Assembly (NCBI GenBank): GCA_027625915.1 | Contig: JANTQA010000047.1 | Span: 17,236,001 to 17,300,000 of the forward strand | DNA length: 64,000 nt | DNA from: Anaeramoeba flamelloides | Taxonomy: Eukaryota > Metamonada > Anaeramoebidae | Direction: 5' to 3' | Part shown: positions 36,508 to 51,647 of the stretch, one piece after another | Layout of the letters: each line of letters opens with the position of its first letter | Numbering within the stretch: the first letter of the stretch is position 1 | Notes under the pieces: model-generated | Told to the model about the DNA's origin: nothing | The model's database searches: none | Seen by the model: the letters and a program-made list of their open reading frames with translations, nothing else | Position numbers and translations under genes: made by a program

Positions 36508-37571
36508 TGAAGTGAAAATTTTCAGATATTTATTTGAATTATCATTATAAGAAATTATTGTGCTATGATAGAACAATTTTCCTAATACTAACAATAATAA
36601 ATCATCCATAGGATTCTTTTAAAATCAGGTATTTTTTTCAATGCTAAATATAGAATATTTTTTCTAACCCGGCCCTTTTAATTCTATAAATAGTATTCTC
36701 TTCTTTGATTTCTTAAAGTATTGAAGAATAAAAATTCTAATCATTAATGGTTCAGTTACTGTTTTCAGTCCTCAGTTACAATTTTGAATACGATCAGGCA
36801 AAATTCTTAAAATGCCTAAAAATCGAGAAATTTAATAATTCTTCTTTACCAACCCACAGAACCCACATAAGACGTTCATGTTTTGAACGATTTGACCACA
36901 CAAAGTCAATTCTTTAGATAGTCCTTAAGTGAATTATATCTTGTTTCAAACTCAAATATTAGAAAATTGAAAGGTAAAGCACCTGTCACACATTTACGAG
37001 AAGAATAAGAAGATCTTTTCTTTTTTAGGGAAAGTTTTCCAAGAATATTCTATCGGCTTTTTGGAAATTGATAATGCAAACTACTCCTATTCCAAATACC
37101 TGAAATCTATTTTCTTGAACTCAATCAAGTTGAAAAGAATTTTTCTTACTTTTGTTTGGGTTTTAAAAGGTAATAAAAAAAGAAGGAAAAATCCTCTTTG
37201 TGTAGAGCCACTCCTCCAATACTATACTTGAAAAAAAGATATTCCATTTAAATCAAAAAAAAGGAAATTTGGAATTATTAAATTTACAAATAATTTTTAC
37301 ATAGTTATTCTAAGATTTTAAATGAGAACCTAAAACTGTTTGCAAGTTCTAAGGTGTATTTTTTTATTGAAAAGGAAAACCTCATGTTATTTTCAACTAG
37401 AGTTACTAAAAAATAAGAAATTTCTTATGGAAACCATTAAGCTTATCGAATTTTTGTGAATTGAAAATCAGATCAAAATAATTAACATTTCCTAAATTTT
37501 TTAAAACAAAAACTATTTTATTTTTTTCGATTTTTTGTTACTTTAAAAATTTCTTTTAAATTTATTATTAA

Positions 37572-39021
37572 ATGGGAGACTCAGAAGAAAAATATATGGT
37601 TGTTATTGCTGGTAGTGGATCTGGTAATTTTCGTTTTCCTTTTTTTTTTTGGATCCCCTTCCCTTTTCTTTTTTCTCTTTCAAATGGTTTCTCAAAATTT
37701 TACCACAACCCAAAAAAAAACAAAATAATTTTTTTTGTAAATCAAACGAATATTAGTTGGCAAGTCTTGTCTTACAATACGATTTCTTCAAAACCGATTC
37801 ATCGAAGACTATGGTAATTGGATTTCTTTTTTATTTCAATTTGCTTTTATTCTGATTGAACAAGCCAATGAAAAATACTCACTATAAACCAATTTTTTTT
37901 TTTTTATTTATTTTTATTTTATTTTTTTTCAAACCTTTTTTCCTTGCTTAATTACAATATCACCTAAATGCATTAACCATTGAATTGCAAAAGATCCAAC
38001 TGTTGGTAAGACTTTTTCGCTTTGAATCTTATTTGTTAAAAATTTTCTTTTTCCCTCTTTTTTTTATTCAAAACATTTTATTTTTTTTTTCCAAATTCTA
38101 AATTTTTCTTCCTATAAATAAAATTAAATAAAACGACAATTAATTCACTCCCACCATTTTAGAGGAGAGTTATAAAAAAATGTTGGTAATAGATGAAAAA
38201 CCTGTTGTCTTAGAGATTATTGATACCGCTGGTCAAGAAGAATATCGATCAGTCCGTGACAAATATTTCCAATCTGGACAGGGGTTTGTTATTGTTTACA
38301 GTATCACCTCTCGAAACAGCTTTAATGAGGCAAAAAAAATTCTTCTCAAAATTAAGCAAGTAAAAGAAAGTAGCACAATTCCAATTGTGTTGGTTGGAAA
38401 CAAATTAGGTGAGTTTGTTTTTTTTGAATACCCCATCAAATTAATAAAAAAAAAATTTAACATAAAATATGGGTTGCTGAGTTTTAAGAAAAGATTTGTT
38501 CATTTTTTTTTTTTTTTTTTCAAAACCACATTTCTTTTTTTATTTTTTTTTTCTCTCCCCCTTTTGTAATTTCTAAACTTTTCACCTTTTGAATTTCTTT
38601 TTTATTTATTAACAAAAAATAGATCTTGAAAGTGAAAGGTTGGTCGAAAGAGAGGAAAGCGAACAATTAAAAAAAAAATATAACTTAACATTTTTTGAAT
38701 CGTAAATTTTTCCTTACAAACTAAAAAATTTTTTGTAAAAGTTAATATTCTCTTTTTTTTTGATACAAAACAATACATCACTTTAACTCAATCAACAAAA
38801 CCCAAAACACAAAACACAAAACAAACAAATTCAAAATTTCTTAAAATCTGTTTTCAATTTGAAACTCAATTGCTCTGGTTAGATCTGCAAAAACTGGCAT
38901 AAACGTCGTAGAATCCTTTGAACAATGTGTAAGGATGCTGAGAGAAAAATATAGTAACAAACCAGAGAAACAAAAAGAAGAAAGCACAGATTCAAGTGGC
39001 GGTTGTTGTACACTACTTTAA
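37572..39021 (+). CDS. Ras-family small GTPase
   Basis: Six exons: 37572-37623, 37757-37813, 37994-38005, 38163-38408, 38623-38701 and 38883-39021. All introns are GT-AG, 133-214 nt, and the phases agree. The product is 194 aa. G1 is GSGSVGKS (14-21). Switch I is YDPTVEESY with Thr39 equivalent to Ras Thr35. G3 is DTAGQEEY (61-68), with Gln65 equivalent to Gln61. G4 is NKLD (120-123) and G5 is ESSAKTG. The C-terminus GGCCTLL is a CaaX box (C191, Leu last, so geranylgeranyl is likely) with a neighbouring Cys for palmitoylation. All catalytic residues are present. The third exon is only 12 nt and encodes the DPTV core of switch I; the model needs it to give a normal Ras. A membrane-bound signalling switch of the Ras/Rap type; Ras versus Rap is not resolved. 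Confidence 0.92.
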
Positions 39022-39071
39022 ATACCTTTTGAAAAAATAATGAAAATGATTATTTATTTACCTTTATATTA

Positions 39072-39201
39072 AAGCTATTTTAAAAAAGTGAAGTTTCTAA
39101 AGTTTTAAAAAGTATAATAAAGTGATTAAAAAGAAGAAATAGAATAATTTTATTAACACTTTTTTTAAAACTTTGGGGTATTCACTTTTTTCAAACGGCT
39201 C
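39072..39201. mobile_element. TIR-D element, second copy, about 130 bp
   Basis: The left end AGCTATTTTAAAAAAGTGAA pairs with the right end TTCACTTTTTTCAAACGGCT, and both continue into an AAAGTTTTAAAA block. It starts about 50 bp after the Ras stop codon, so it is probably part of, or next to, that gene's 3' UTR. Confidence 0.5.
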
Positions 39202-40094
39202 TATTTTATAACTCTAGCATTTTTTTACAGATTTTTTAAAAAATAATTAATTTTTAAAATTTGGAATTTTTTTGATTTAATTTATTCGAAACATTTTTCA
39301 TAATTAGTCTATTTGTGAACCAAATATCCCATTCAAATCAAGAATTAACATTTTTTTTTAAAAATTTAGAGATTAAGCTGATTTTTAGATGGTTATTTCA
39401 AAATTAATAAATGAACTATTAAACTCCATTTCAAAATCATTGGCCTATTAAAAATCAAATTTTGAAAATAAATATTGTAATAAAGTGGATTTATCTATAA
39501 TAATAATAAAATTAGAATATTTTAATATTCAGTTCTATACACTAGAAATATTTGTTTTTCCTCTAAACTAAAATAAAAAAAAGTAAAAAAAAAAAAAATA
39601 AAAAAAAATTTGTCATTTATTATGAAATTTAGTTTTAATTGAATTTTTTTTTTGAAAAATCATTTTAAATAATTAGCATTAATAACATCTAAACAACTTG
39701 CCATTTTTTTAAAAAATCTCATTTATGAAATCTAATTCAATAATTGAAAAATAATTCATTAAAAACTTTGAAAGATCTTTTAATTATTTATCATTATAAT
39801 TCTGAACCTGTTTTCACTTTTTGAAAACTACTGCCTAAAAAAAGTGCTAATTTAATTTTTTCAATATCATTTAAAAGAAAAAAATAGATGATAACAAATC
39901 AATTAAAAATATAAAATTTTATTTTAATTCGCTATTTGAAATTATTGAATGAAAAAGAAAATGAGTTGTTTTTCCTTTCAAAAAGAATTATGATAACAAT
40001 GAATTAGTAAAAAAATTTAAAAAATTTTTAATAGAAAACTTAAAATTTAATTAAAAGATACTTACAACTTAAAACTTAGATCTCTATCACCACT

Positions 40095-40096
<2 letters not shown>

Positions 40097-40175
<79 letters not shown>
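40097..40175. repeat. (AC)n microsatellite, about 40 units, followed by (AT)n
   Basis: Pure AC dinucleotides running directly into a short AT array (to about 40186). Confidence 0.97.
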
Positions 40176-40186
<11 letters not shown>

Positions 40187-41769
40187 TTAAACCCATTCCA
40201 AAAATTTGGATACACCCAAATTCAAAAACATGCCAAAAAAAAAAAAACACAATTTATTATATTTTTCCAAACCTAATATTAAACCACATTTAAGGTACTG
40301 AGTATTAATATTTTTATAATTAATCATTTTTATCAAATAAAAGAAAAAAATATAAAACGAAAAAAATAAAAATCAATGTTTAAAATAATGAAATGAACAG
40401 AACAAAAACTATATTGGTTAATTTGTTGAAATTTCACTCTCAATTGTTGATCGATCAAATGATAATAAACCACCGACTAATTTTATGTGATTTTACAATT
40501 TAATAAAAGAAACTGGCCCTCTATCAACAATATAAAAAAATTTTCTAGATCTAACGAAACAAATTAGGTAACTTGAAAAAAGAAAAACAAAACAAAACAA
40601 AAAAGACCAAAAATGAAATAGTTTGTAAAATCAAAATTATTCCCAAATTGAATGTAAAATGTGGTATTGTTATTTTATAAATTGTTTAAACTATGTCTAA
40701 ACTCTCGAAATTTAGTTTATATTTATTGTTATTTATCCATTTATATATTTACCCATGAAAAATTCTCGGCAATATCAATGAATTTATAATTATAATTACT
40801 AAGATCGAATAGATTTTGAGTATTTCACTAAGATAACCCGGTTATATTAATTTTTAGAATCAAAATATTTGATAATTTTTTTTTAATTGGTTATGAATAA
40901 TTTTACATTTTTCATAATACCGAAAAAAATTATTTATTTTTTCATTAAATTGGGTATAATAATCTCTATTTTAAATTTAATTTTTTTGATGAATGTTCTG
41001 TATTTAGATTTATTATTTTTTTGAACATGTAAATATTTATTTAACCAATTTATAAAAGTTTGAAATTTAAGAAATGAATTTCTAAATGTAAATGTTAAAT
41101 ATTTTTTTATTTTAAAGTTAAATTTTTCATTTTTATTCTTATAGAATATGATTTATGCTGTGTTGTTTTACACTATGCTTCTTTTTCAATTTTAGAAAGA
41201 AAAAGAAAATTCAATTTTTTTTTATTTGGTAAATTAAAGAAAATACCTCTAAAAATATATCATAGATTTATGTTTTATTAGGAAAATAGTTTCTGGTATC
41301 AAATTATTTACAAACTTCAATAACGTTTACTCGATTTCAAAAATTCAAAAAAATTGGGAATAATCCTTTATATTACTCCATTTTCCCAAAATTTGGGAAA
41401 TTTAAATGAAAAATTTCAATTTGATTGTTAGTTAAAATATTTATTCGTATTTTTAACTCGTTTTTTAATCTTTTACAATAAAAAACCCACATATGCATAT
41501 TCAAGAATGATTTTTTTACTGGTGTTCAAGTTAAATCTAATCAATGGGTTATTTTTTTAGATTTTTTTGGCAAGTTTTTAAGACAATTTCTTTTTCTCAT
41601 TTCCAAGATATTTCCAATAAATAATATTTTGGTTTCATTTAGATATTTTAAACTAAAAAAGTTATTTAAAGTAAATTATTTTAGTTATTTCAAAATTAAT
41701 CTGAAAATAAATCATATTTTTCTTGATTTGATACTATTTAAGCCTTCATTAACCAGGATATGTAGATAG

Positions 41770-41795
41770 TATATATATATATATATATATATATA
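41770..41795. repeat. (AT)n microsatellite
   Basis: About 13 AT units. Confidence 0.9.
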
Positions 41796-42225
41796 AATGT
41801 TTCAATGTTAAAAAAAAGGTTAATTTTGGTAGAAAATTTCTTGATTAATATTTTTATCTTTTGGAATTGAGAACATGTTCGATTTTTTTTATGTGTTTAT
41901 TTTTTTCAATTACAATTTTAGTTAATTTACTTATTATTATTTAGATTATTTGAAATTGAGATTTTGATACTTTTTTTTTTGTTTTTACTATTTGTATTTT
42001 TTTTTCAGTCATCAGAAGTGTAATTTCATTTTAAATTTTTACTTATCAGTTTTCTCCTTTCTATGAACCAAATCAACTTTAGGTGACTATTCTAAACAAT
42101 GAAGATTTTTCTAGTATACCATTACAACTACTCATTATCAAAAAAATACAGTAAAATCAATTTTCTTGAATTCAAATAAAAACAATCTAATTTTGATCAC
42201 AAACTAATTTTATACAAAATTCCAG

Positions 42226-42608
42226 GATCTTTCTTTATCATAATAAGCAAGTAGGGACATTTAACCATTTTGAAAATTTTTTAATTGCAACATCCTTACT
42301 AAAAAAGATTTTTTTAGTGCCACCAGAAATTGAAAATTTGAAACCAAATTCTTTTCACCCTTCTTTTTGCGAAAAGGACCGAAAGTAAGATAGAGTTTAA
42401 TCTTCAAAAATTTCAAATTTTTGAACTTTTTTTTTTTTGATTTAATTTTTATTGTTATTAAATCATGTTTTGAATGGTGAAAAGTTGTTATATGAATGCT
42501 TGGAATCAATCCTAAAATATATCAAAAATAATGATCTGAAAATTTAGATATTTTAAACAAACCTTTTCTTTTAGAATACCAAACACGAAAGATCACCTTT
42601 CCAGATAA
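42226..42608 (+). pseudogene. Possible 3' exons of an unidentified gene
   Basis: A frame open from 42226 to 42384 follows TTCCAG. It ends at a good donor (AA|GTAAGA) and joins in phase over a 190-nt intron (T-rich, ending CTTTTAG) to 42575-42608, which stops at TAA. The joined peptide includes VGTFNHFENFLIATSLLKK, then PPEIENLKPNSFHPSFCEKD, and ends KDHLSR. A nearer acceptor at 42320 would shorten the first exon to the PPEIENL part. Base composition is more protein-like than its surroundings. I do not recognise a family and found no upstream exons, so it may be a gene fragment. Confidence 0.35.
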
Positions 42609-42849
42609 ATTTGTCAAAATTAAGAATTAAAAAAAAATCGACCAAAGCCAATTTTCGAATATTTTTTTTCTTTATCTCCTTATTTTGAATGATTAGAAAT
42701 AAATCATTACCTTTGATTTCTCACATCATTACTATTTATTTTTATTCAAAATAAAAACATTTTTTTTTTCAAATTTGTTTTCATAATTCCTTTTTAAAAT
42801 ATTTTTACCAAACAAAGTCAAAGTAAAAGAATACTATTATAAAAATTAA

Positions 42850-43189
42850 AGGATAGGTGATGAATTATTTAATCCAATAACAACTTTGAAAATTTTTACC
42901 CAAAATAAAAGAAAATATAAAGAAAAAATTTTAAATCAAGATTCAGAATTATTTTTAGATTTAAATTTAATTGAAAATAAATAAGTATCAAATCAAATTA
43001 ACAAATAGCTTCAATAAATTAATATTTATGAAGAAAAATTCATAAAATATCATATACTCTAAACCAAAACTCGAATTAGATGAATTAAATGAAAATAAGA
43101 TTGTTAAATTCATTTTGGAAAATTCTTTAGAAATAAATAGTAATTTTATCAAAAAATTTTCAAATAAAATTATTTCCATTCAAAATTGA
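42850..43189 (+). pseudogene. Coding-like relic upstream of Cdc48
   Basis: Two stretches read like protein in an Asn/Lys-rich host style. 42850-42984 contains GDELFNPITTLKIFTQNKRK and a Leu/Asp-rich end. About 43055-43189 contains KLELDELNENKIVKFILEN followed by SNFIKKFSNKI. They are in different frames with a non-coding-like joint, and no ATG or clean intron links them. This looks like a decayed exon or truncated duplicate of a host gene. Identity unknown. Confidence 0.3.
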
Positions 43190-43533
43190 CGATAAAAACA
43201 AACTAAGAATAAGTAATTATATCAAATTTTACAGAAAAGATCAAGAAATAAATGATTTTTTTTTATTTTTTCACGATCGATTTTTTCATTTTTGAGATTT
43301 ACTTTTTTTTATTGGTATGGAAATATCTTATTCTTGGATAAATTACACTTCTCTTATTTATTAACATATTAATCTTTTTGGTTAAAGAAATAGTTGGAAT
43401 AATTCAGTTTCAGATAAACCGTGGCACTCATAATTGGTTATATGTTCTTGCCCCTTAATTTAAAATTATCAAAAATAAAAAAAATAAAATTTTCTCCATT
43501 TTTTTTAATTTTGTTTCGATTTGCTATCTTAAA
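43190..43533. promoter_or_regulatory. Upstream region of Cdc48
   Basis: 340 bp without coding signal. It has T-rich and then A-rich runs close to the ATG and one less AT-rich patch at about 43400-43455 (CCGTGGCACTCATAATTGG). No specific promoter element could be assigned. Confidence 0.25.
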
Positions 43534-46360
<2,827 letters not shown>

Positions 46361-49300
46361 AATAATTTTTGATTTTTTTTATCAAGCTTGGATAAATAGT
46401 GGAAAAAATGGCAAAAAATTTGTGAAATCCTATTTTTCCAAAGAAAAAAATAAACCCTTTCTCTCATTTTTCTTTTTATTCATTGATTATCTTTATTTAA
46501 TAGTTATCTATTTTTAATAAGATATTGACTAAATAGAAATATTTTAGAAAAGACATTTTTGATTGTTTAAAATGAAATGTTTTTTATTATTTTTTTAAAT
46601 ATTTGATCTTTTTGAATTTTTTTTTTGTGTACAATTAATCTAATAATTGAGAGATTTATGAAGTAAATCGTTTGGTGCTATTTTTCTATTTTTCGAATCT
46701 TGGAAAATTATTTTTTTTTTAGTTATATTTTTTATCATTGAGATTCTTTGGATTTTTTTTTCATTTGGATCCTATTAAATGTTTTTTTTTATTTGGAATT
46801 GTTTAAACACTAAGAAGTTTCCTTTTGTGTAAAAATATTTTGAGAGTAAGAAAAGTAAATATGAAGAAAAAGTAATGATAAGTGACTTGAACCTTAATAA
46901 TTTTCAAGATTAAGAAAACCATCGATCTTACTAAAACACAACACCTGCAAGAATTCGACAGATAGACTGGGTTTAATAGTATTTTTTTATCATTAATAAC
47001 CAAATCCAAAATTATAAAAACCATTTAAAACAAAAAGGAGAAAAATTTGATCTTCAATATAAAATCAAATAAAATTCTAATAGAAATTAATATTATTAAT
47101 CTTCAATAATATGCACTGTTTCAGTAACATTAGAATAATACGTTTTTACCTATTAGCCTATGGATTGTGTAAACAAAAAAAAAAAAATTACAAATGAATT
47201 AAAAACAAAAAAAAAAGAAGTAAAAAAAAACTAACAAAATTAAAAAAACGAAAAAAAAATGATCTGATATACAAATTTATAATTTATTTTAATAAGAATC
47301 CATATAGAATAATATACCAAACAACTTTCTATAAAATTACAAATTATGGTAATATTTTTGATGAATTGTTTACATTTTTAGAGGTAACTCTATTTAGACT
47401 TTACCTATATTGAAAAAACAAATTGAATTTTTCAAGTTAAACAAATAAATACAGTAATTAATCCTTCATCCTTAATAATTAATTTGATCTGCAATATAAT
47501 CAACACAAAAGAATTTTGAATTCTTCAGGTTATTTTATATATTATTAATAGTACTATGATTTTTAGAACTCTATTCATAAATAAAATGTGTTTTTTTCTG
47601 GATAAAAATTATCGATTGCTTGGAAAATGGATTTTCATTTAATTTAAATTTTGGATATTTATTGAAATATATAATATTTATCAATTTTAAAAAATCCATT
47701 TCTTTTCAAATAAATGAAAAATATAGAAAAAAAATATATAGGATAATTTTAATGTTTTATAGGTTTTACATGTTTATGAAGAATCCATGAAAAAATAAGA
47801 TTTTACTATATTCCTTTATTTTCATAAAGAATTATAAGGGAAGTGTACGTAAAGTACCTAGGTTTTTCGGAATTTACATAATGGAGAAAAATCAGAGATT
47901 TTACCCAATTCTTTGAAATTCTGGAAAACCTAAAGGCCGTTCTCCCGAATTAGAGGGAATTCGGTAAAACAGATATATTATAGTCTATTCTTTCAAATTC
48001 ACAAAAAAATAACGAAAGTTTTGTAAAGTGTTTACCTTTTCAGTCATTTCAAAGTAATCTGGGAAAATCCTTGTTTTTCTCAATTCTTTTAAATTCTGGA
48101 AAAGATAGCAGATATTATTTTTTAATTTCTGAAATAAAATAAAAATTTTTAAATTATTCAGTTTATTTCTAAAATTAAAAAAAATTTAACAAAAGTGACC
48201 TAATTTTTCCATGAATTTGAAATAATAGAGCAAAAACCAAATTATTTTTACTCAATTCTGTTAATTTTGGTAAAACATTACAAAAAAAAAACAAAAAAAA
48301 TTTTTTTTTTTTCAATTACAAGAATTAATAATTCTTTAATAGTTGGAATCCTTGATTCCATATTTAAAAGATATTTTTCAAATTTAATGTGTTTTTAGAA
48401 TATAATAAAAGAACCACTTAACTTTAAAATAAAATTTTAAAAATGTTTTACTATTAAATTGGAAAAAAATCTGGATAGAACCTTGAAAAATTCATTTTTC
48501 TGCTTGTTTTGTAAAATATCTTTCAAAAATAATTTTTGATCAAAGATCTTTTATGAACTCAATAATGTTTATTCAAAGTAAAGTTATCAAAAAGTGAAAA
48601 ATTAGCAAATATTTACTTTTTTTTATTATAAATATTTATTTTATGATTATATCTCCCTACGACCCAAAAAACTTTATAAATTGAAAAATGATCAAAGACT
48701 TTGCATTAATACAATTAAAAAAACTAAATGAAAAAATAACAATAAATAAAGTTTCAATTTAACTTTTTCTTGAAATCATTTTTTGCCAAAATTATTGAAT
48801 TCAAAGTTGAAATTATGTATATTTTCATATACAATATCTTATTTTAACTCATTTACTAAAACAAATCCAAAATTATGGGAATTTTATTTTCACAAAAGGT
48901 GTTAATTTGGTCTTCAAATGTTTTTTTTATTTTCAAATGGTAAAATTAAGAAAAAGGGTTATTTAAAAAAGATAAACTCTCTGGAAAAGTATTCTAATTA
49001 AATATATTAACTTATTCTTTCATTTCAAATTTTTCTCAACCCCAGTTTTTCAAATAAAAATCAAAAAGTGCACAGTAATTTCAAAAAATATTTTCGATAT
49101 TCAAAAGTTGAGAGTGTTTTTATTCTTAAAAAAATTATCCCAGTGGTTAATTGAATTATGATATAAGGCTAGATTTCGAAAAATATTAATCAGAAAAAAA
49201 AGTGCTTAATTTTATTAAGGAGATATCATCTACTTGAAAAAAAAAAAAAAAAAAATTGATTATTCTTTCATCCAAATCATTTTTTTTTATTTTTTGGGTT

Positions 49301-49655
49301 TGTTTTGAATGAGGTTTTATAATTTAAAAAAAAAATAATAATATAACTCAAAAATCAAAATAATGTAAAAAATATTTTGAGATCAATTTCTTTTTTATAT
49401 CAATCCGATAACTCAATTTCCCATCATTTCATTTCAATGAACATTTCAAAGATCAACATTTTGATAAAAGTTTCTTTGCATTTATACAAATAAGAATCTT
49501 TATTCAAAGCGAGTTAAAAAAAAACGAAAAAAAATGAAATTGAACTAAAAAATATTATAAAATTTTTTTGAATTTCTCAGTAATAGTAATAATAAAAAAA
49601 TTTTGAAAACAACAGTTTCGCAAATAATTATCGAATGCCCGAAAAAGAATAAATT
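46361..49655. other. Intergenic region of 3.3 kb
   Basis: Contains one TIR-F-like copy. A 73-codon minus-strand frame at 46803-47024 has no support. Elsewhere it is A/T homopolymer-rich DNA. Confidence 0.5.
47850..48270. mobile_element. TIR-F foldback element, diverged copy
   Basis: Repeats of CCCAATTCTTTGAAATTCTGG and CTCAATTCTTTTAAATTC, plus a central AGTTTATTTCTAAAATT block, match the 62343-62871 element. The left side starts CCTAGGTTTTTCGG, again a family motif (CTAGGTTTT). The boundaries are approximate. Confidence 0.4.
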
Positions 49656-51149
49656 TTAATTTTCTCTTCTTTTTTTCTTGTTCATTCTAATTTTAAATGT
49701 GTTTGAAACGTCTTCAGGAATTAATTTCGAATGCACTAGACCCGGGAAAAGTTCTGAGAGTTGCTTGTTAATTTCAAGGTCTTCTGGTATCATTTTGTCC
49801 AAATGTTGATATAGGATCTTTGCAGCACGTCTAATTGTAGTTTCTGTAACTGAAGTCTTTTCTGCAATTACTGCGAGTGTAAGTTTTGCCTGTTTAAACA
49901 CAGAGGCGAAATAACAGGAAATGCCTGCGATCGTTCTGGGGTTTCTCAGAGTGGCATACTTGTCATCGAGGATACTATTTGCGATGTGTAAAGCGAGCCT
50001 CTCAACTTCGGATTTTCTGGTCAGCTCGATTTCTGCAAAAAACTTTCTAATAAGCGACTGTGAAGAGACAGAAAAGGTTGGCACTTTGACTCCGATATTT
50101 TCTCCAATTGATTTCATGTTTCGGTTAATTTCCTTTTGTGTGATGCCAGACACCTTCGACAGCCCTTTTAACGTGATCGTTAGCTTTTTTTCTCTTATTG
50201 CAATTAATAGCGCAGCAACGGCGAGTGGCTTGGATAAATTTACACGTACGTCAACGGTCAGAATGTACTTTTCTGCAATCTCTAACGCACGTAAAAAGAT
50301 CGAGTCGTCAAGAGACAGATGATTACATACATCTTTAATCACAAAAAAACATGACGAAAAGGGCTTTGCCTTTGCGAAAGCCTTTTTGATTTTTTTATTT
50401 TCTTCTTCTTCTTTTCCCTTTTCCTTTTCCTTTTCTTTTTCCTTTTCCTTTTCATATTCCTGAATGTTATTTTTCTTTTGTTGATCCACATTTTTTTGTT
50501 TTGTATTGAGCTGATCAAAGCCAGTTATTGAGTAGTCTAAATTTCTTACACTAGTGCCCAAGCCCCCATTTTGGCTTGTATTGTTTTGGTTGGAATTTTG
50601 AATTTGGTTAATGAAAAAAGAATCAGGATCATTATTACCAATGTTTGTGTTTGTGTTTGTGTTTGTGCTTGTGCTTGTGCTTTTTAAGTTTGTGTTTGTT
50701 TCTTTGTTTTTGTTATTTTCATTTAAAAAAGATTCCTCCTCATTGTTCGTTGTCTTGATCCTTGTGGAATAGTTCAGTGGCGCCTGCTTTTTATACAAAT
50801 GCTTTTCGAGTAAATGCAAATATTCGGGTAGCACAGATGGAGTCGTAAAGCTGTGCCCATAGAACGTTGGTGTTTCGCTAAATGTAAAAGTTGAAAAAGA
50901 TGTAATAAAGCCTGTTTGTTGTGGGAAAGGATCGTTATCAACCTCAAGTGAAGTATAGTCCCCTAGGTCAGGTGACGAAATGTTTATTGGTGTTCCATTT
51001 TGAAGTGTAATCATGGGCAAAGTTTTTAAAAAGGAATGCTTCTCTTCAACAATTTGTAAGCAATGGCGGCATTCAATATACCCACTGTTGATATTGAAAG
51101 AAAGCGTTCTTTTAGTGCACTTAGGGCACTGTAAATTGGATCCCTTCAA
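49656..51149 (-). CDS. Transcription initiation factor TFIIB
   Basis: The main exon encodes about 497 residues ending in TAA at 49656. A zinc ribbon lies at residues 8-30 of this frame (CPKC and CRHC). A low-complexity linker with Asn/Thr repeats and a KEKE run (about 230-255) follows, then two cyclin-like repeats (about 260-460): SKPLAVAALLIAIREKKLT in the first, NPRTIAGISCYFASVFKQ and ETTIRRAAKILYQHL in the second. This is the TFIIB core that binds TBP and Pol II. No BRF1-like C-terminus is present, so general Pol II TFIIB is favoured over BRF or Rrn7. The frame is open to about 51176 but has no ATG before the zinc ribbon; 51149 is a TTG. The true start is probably in a short upstream exon, perhaps joined at TTTG-proximal AACAG (51152-51156). 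The segment after the ribbon (B-reader) does not resemble the usual sequence. Confidence 0.85.
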   Translation of the reverse strand: MKGSNLQCPKCTKRTLSFNINSGYIECRHCLQIVEEKHSFLKTLPMITLQNGTPINISSPDLGDYTSLEVDNDPFPQQTGFITSFSTFTFSETPTFYGHSFTTPSVLPEYLHLLEKHLYKKQAPLNYSTRIKTTNNEEESFLNENNKNKETNTNLKSTSTSTNTNTNTNIGNNDPDSFFINQIQNSNQNNTSQNGGLGTSVRNLDYSITGFDQLNTKQKNVDQQKKNNIQEYEKEKEKEKEKEKGKEEEENKKIKKAFAKAKPFSSCFFVIKDVCNHLSLDDSIFLRALEIAEKYILTVDVRVNLSKPLAVAALLIAIREKKLTITLKGLSKVSGITQKEINRNMKSIGENIGVKVPTFSVSSQSLIRKFFAEIELTRKSEVERLALHIANSILDDKYATLRNPRTIAGISCYFASVFKQAKLTLAVIAEKTSVTETTIRRAAKILYQHLDKMIPEDLEINKQLSELFPGLVHSKLIPEDVSNTFKIRMNKKKRREN

Positions 51150-51647
51150 ATCTGTTTGTTTTTGTCTTTCTTTTTTTTAATTTTTACAACCAACGTTTTG
51201 TTGTAAAAAGAACAAAAAAAGAAAAAATGATTATTTTGTCAGTGGAATTTTTCAGGAATAAATACTTTTTTATTTTGAATTTTATCATCAAGAAGTGGAG
51301 GTACCATAGGTCTCTTGAATTAGCCCAATGTTAGTTGGTGTTATAAAAGAGGAAATTTTTTAAAAAATTAAGGTGCAACAAAGATTGGAATTTTTGTTCA
51401 AGGTTCCTAGTATTGGTAATTAAACTTTTGGTTTGTTAGTTTACAGATGAAATAAAAGAAGAGAAATGTTTGGAGATAGAAAAGTTGGCACTGAACTAGA
51501 CAAAACTAATCCAATTAGAATTCGTCGCTTTTGTGGGATGTACAAAAAGATATTTTAACAAAAGTGGAAGGCTAAGATGAAATATTAATAAAATATACAA
51601 AAGGAAACAATTGTAGAAAGAGAAGATTTTTGGAACTTTTTTAATAG

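Larger units (their letters stand above)
39202..42225. other. Gene-poor AT-rich stretch
   Basis: Apart from two simple repeats listed separately, this is AT-rich DNA with no supported coding region. A somewhat coding-like patch at 41140-41190 could not be placed in a model. Confidence 0.45.

Noticed and set aside
40062-40250. Frame with a long Cys-Val repeat
   Set aside because: It is the translation of the (GT)n strand of the microsatellite.
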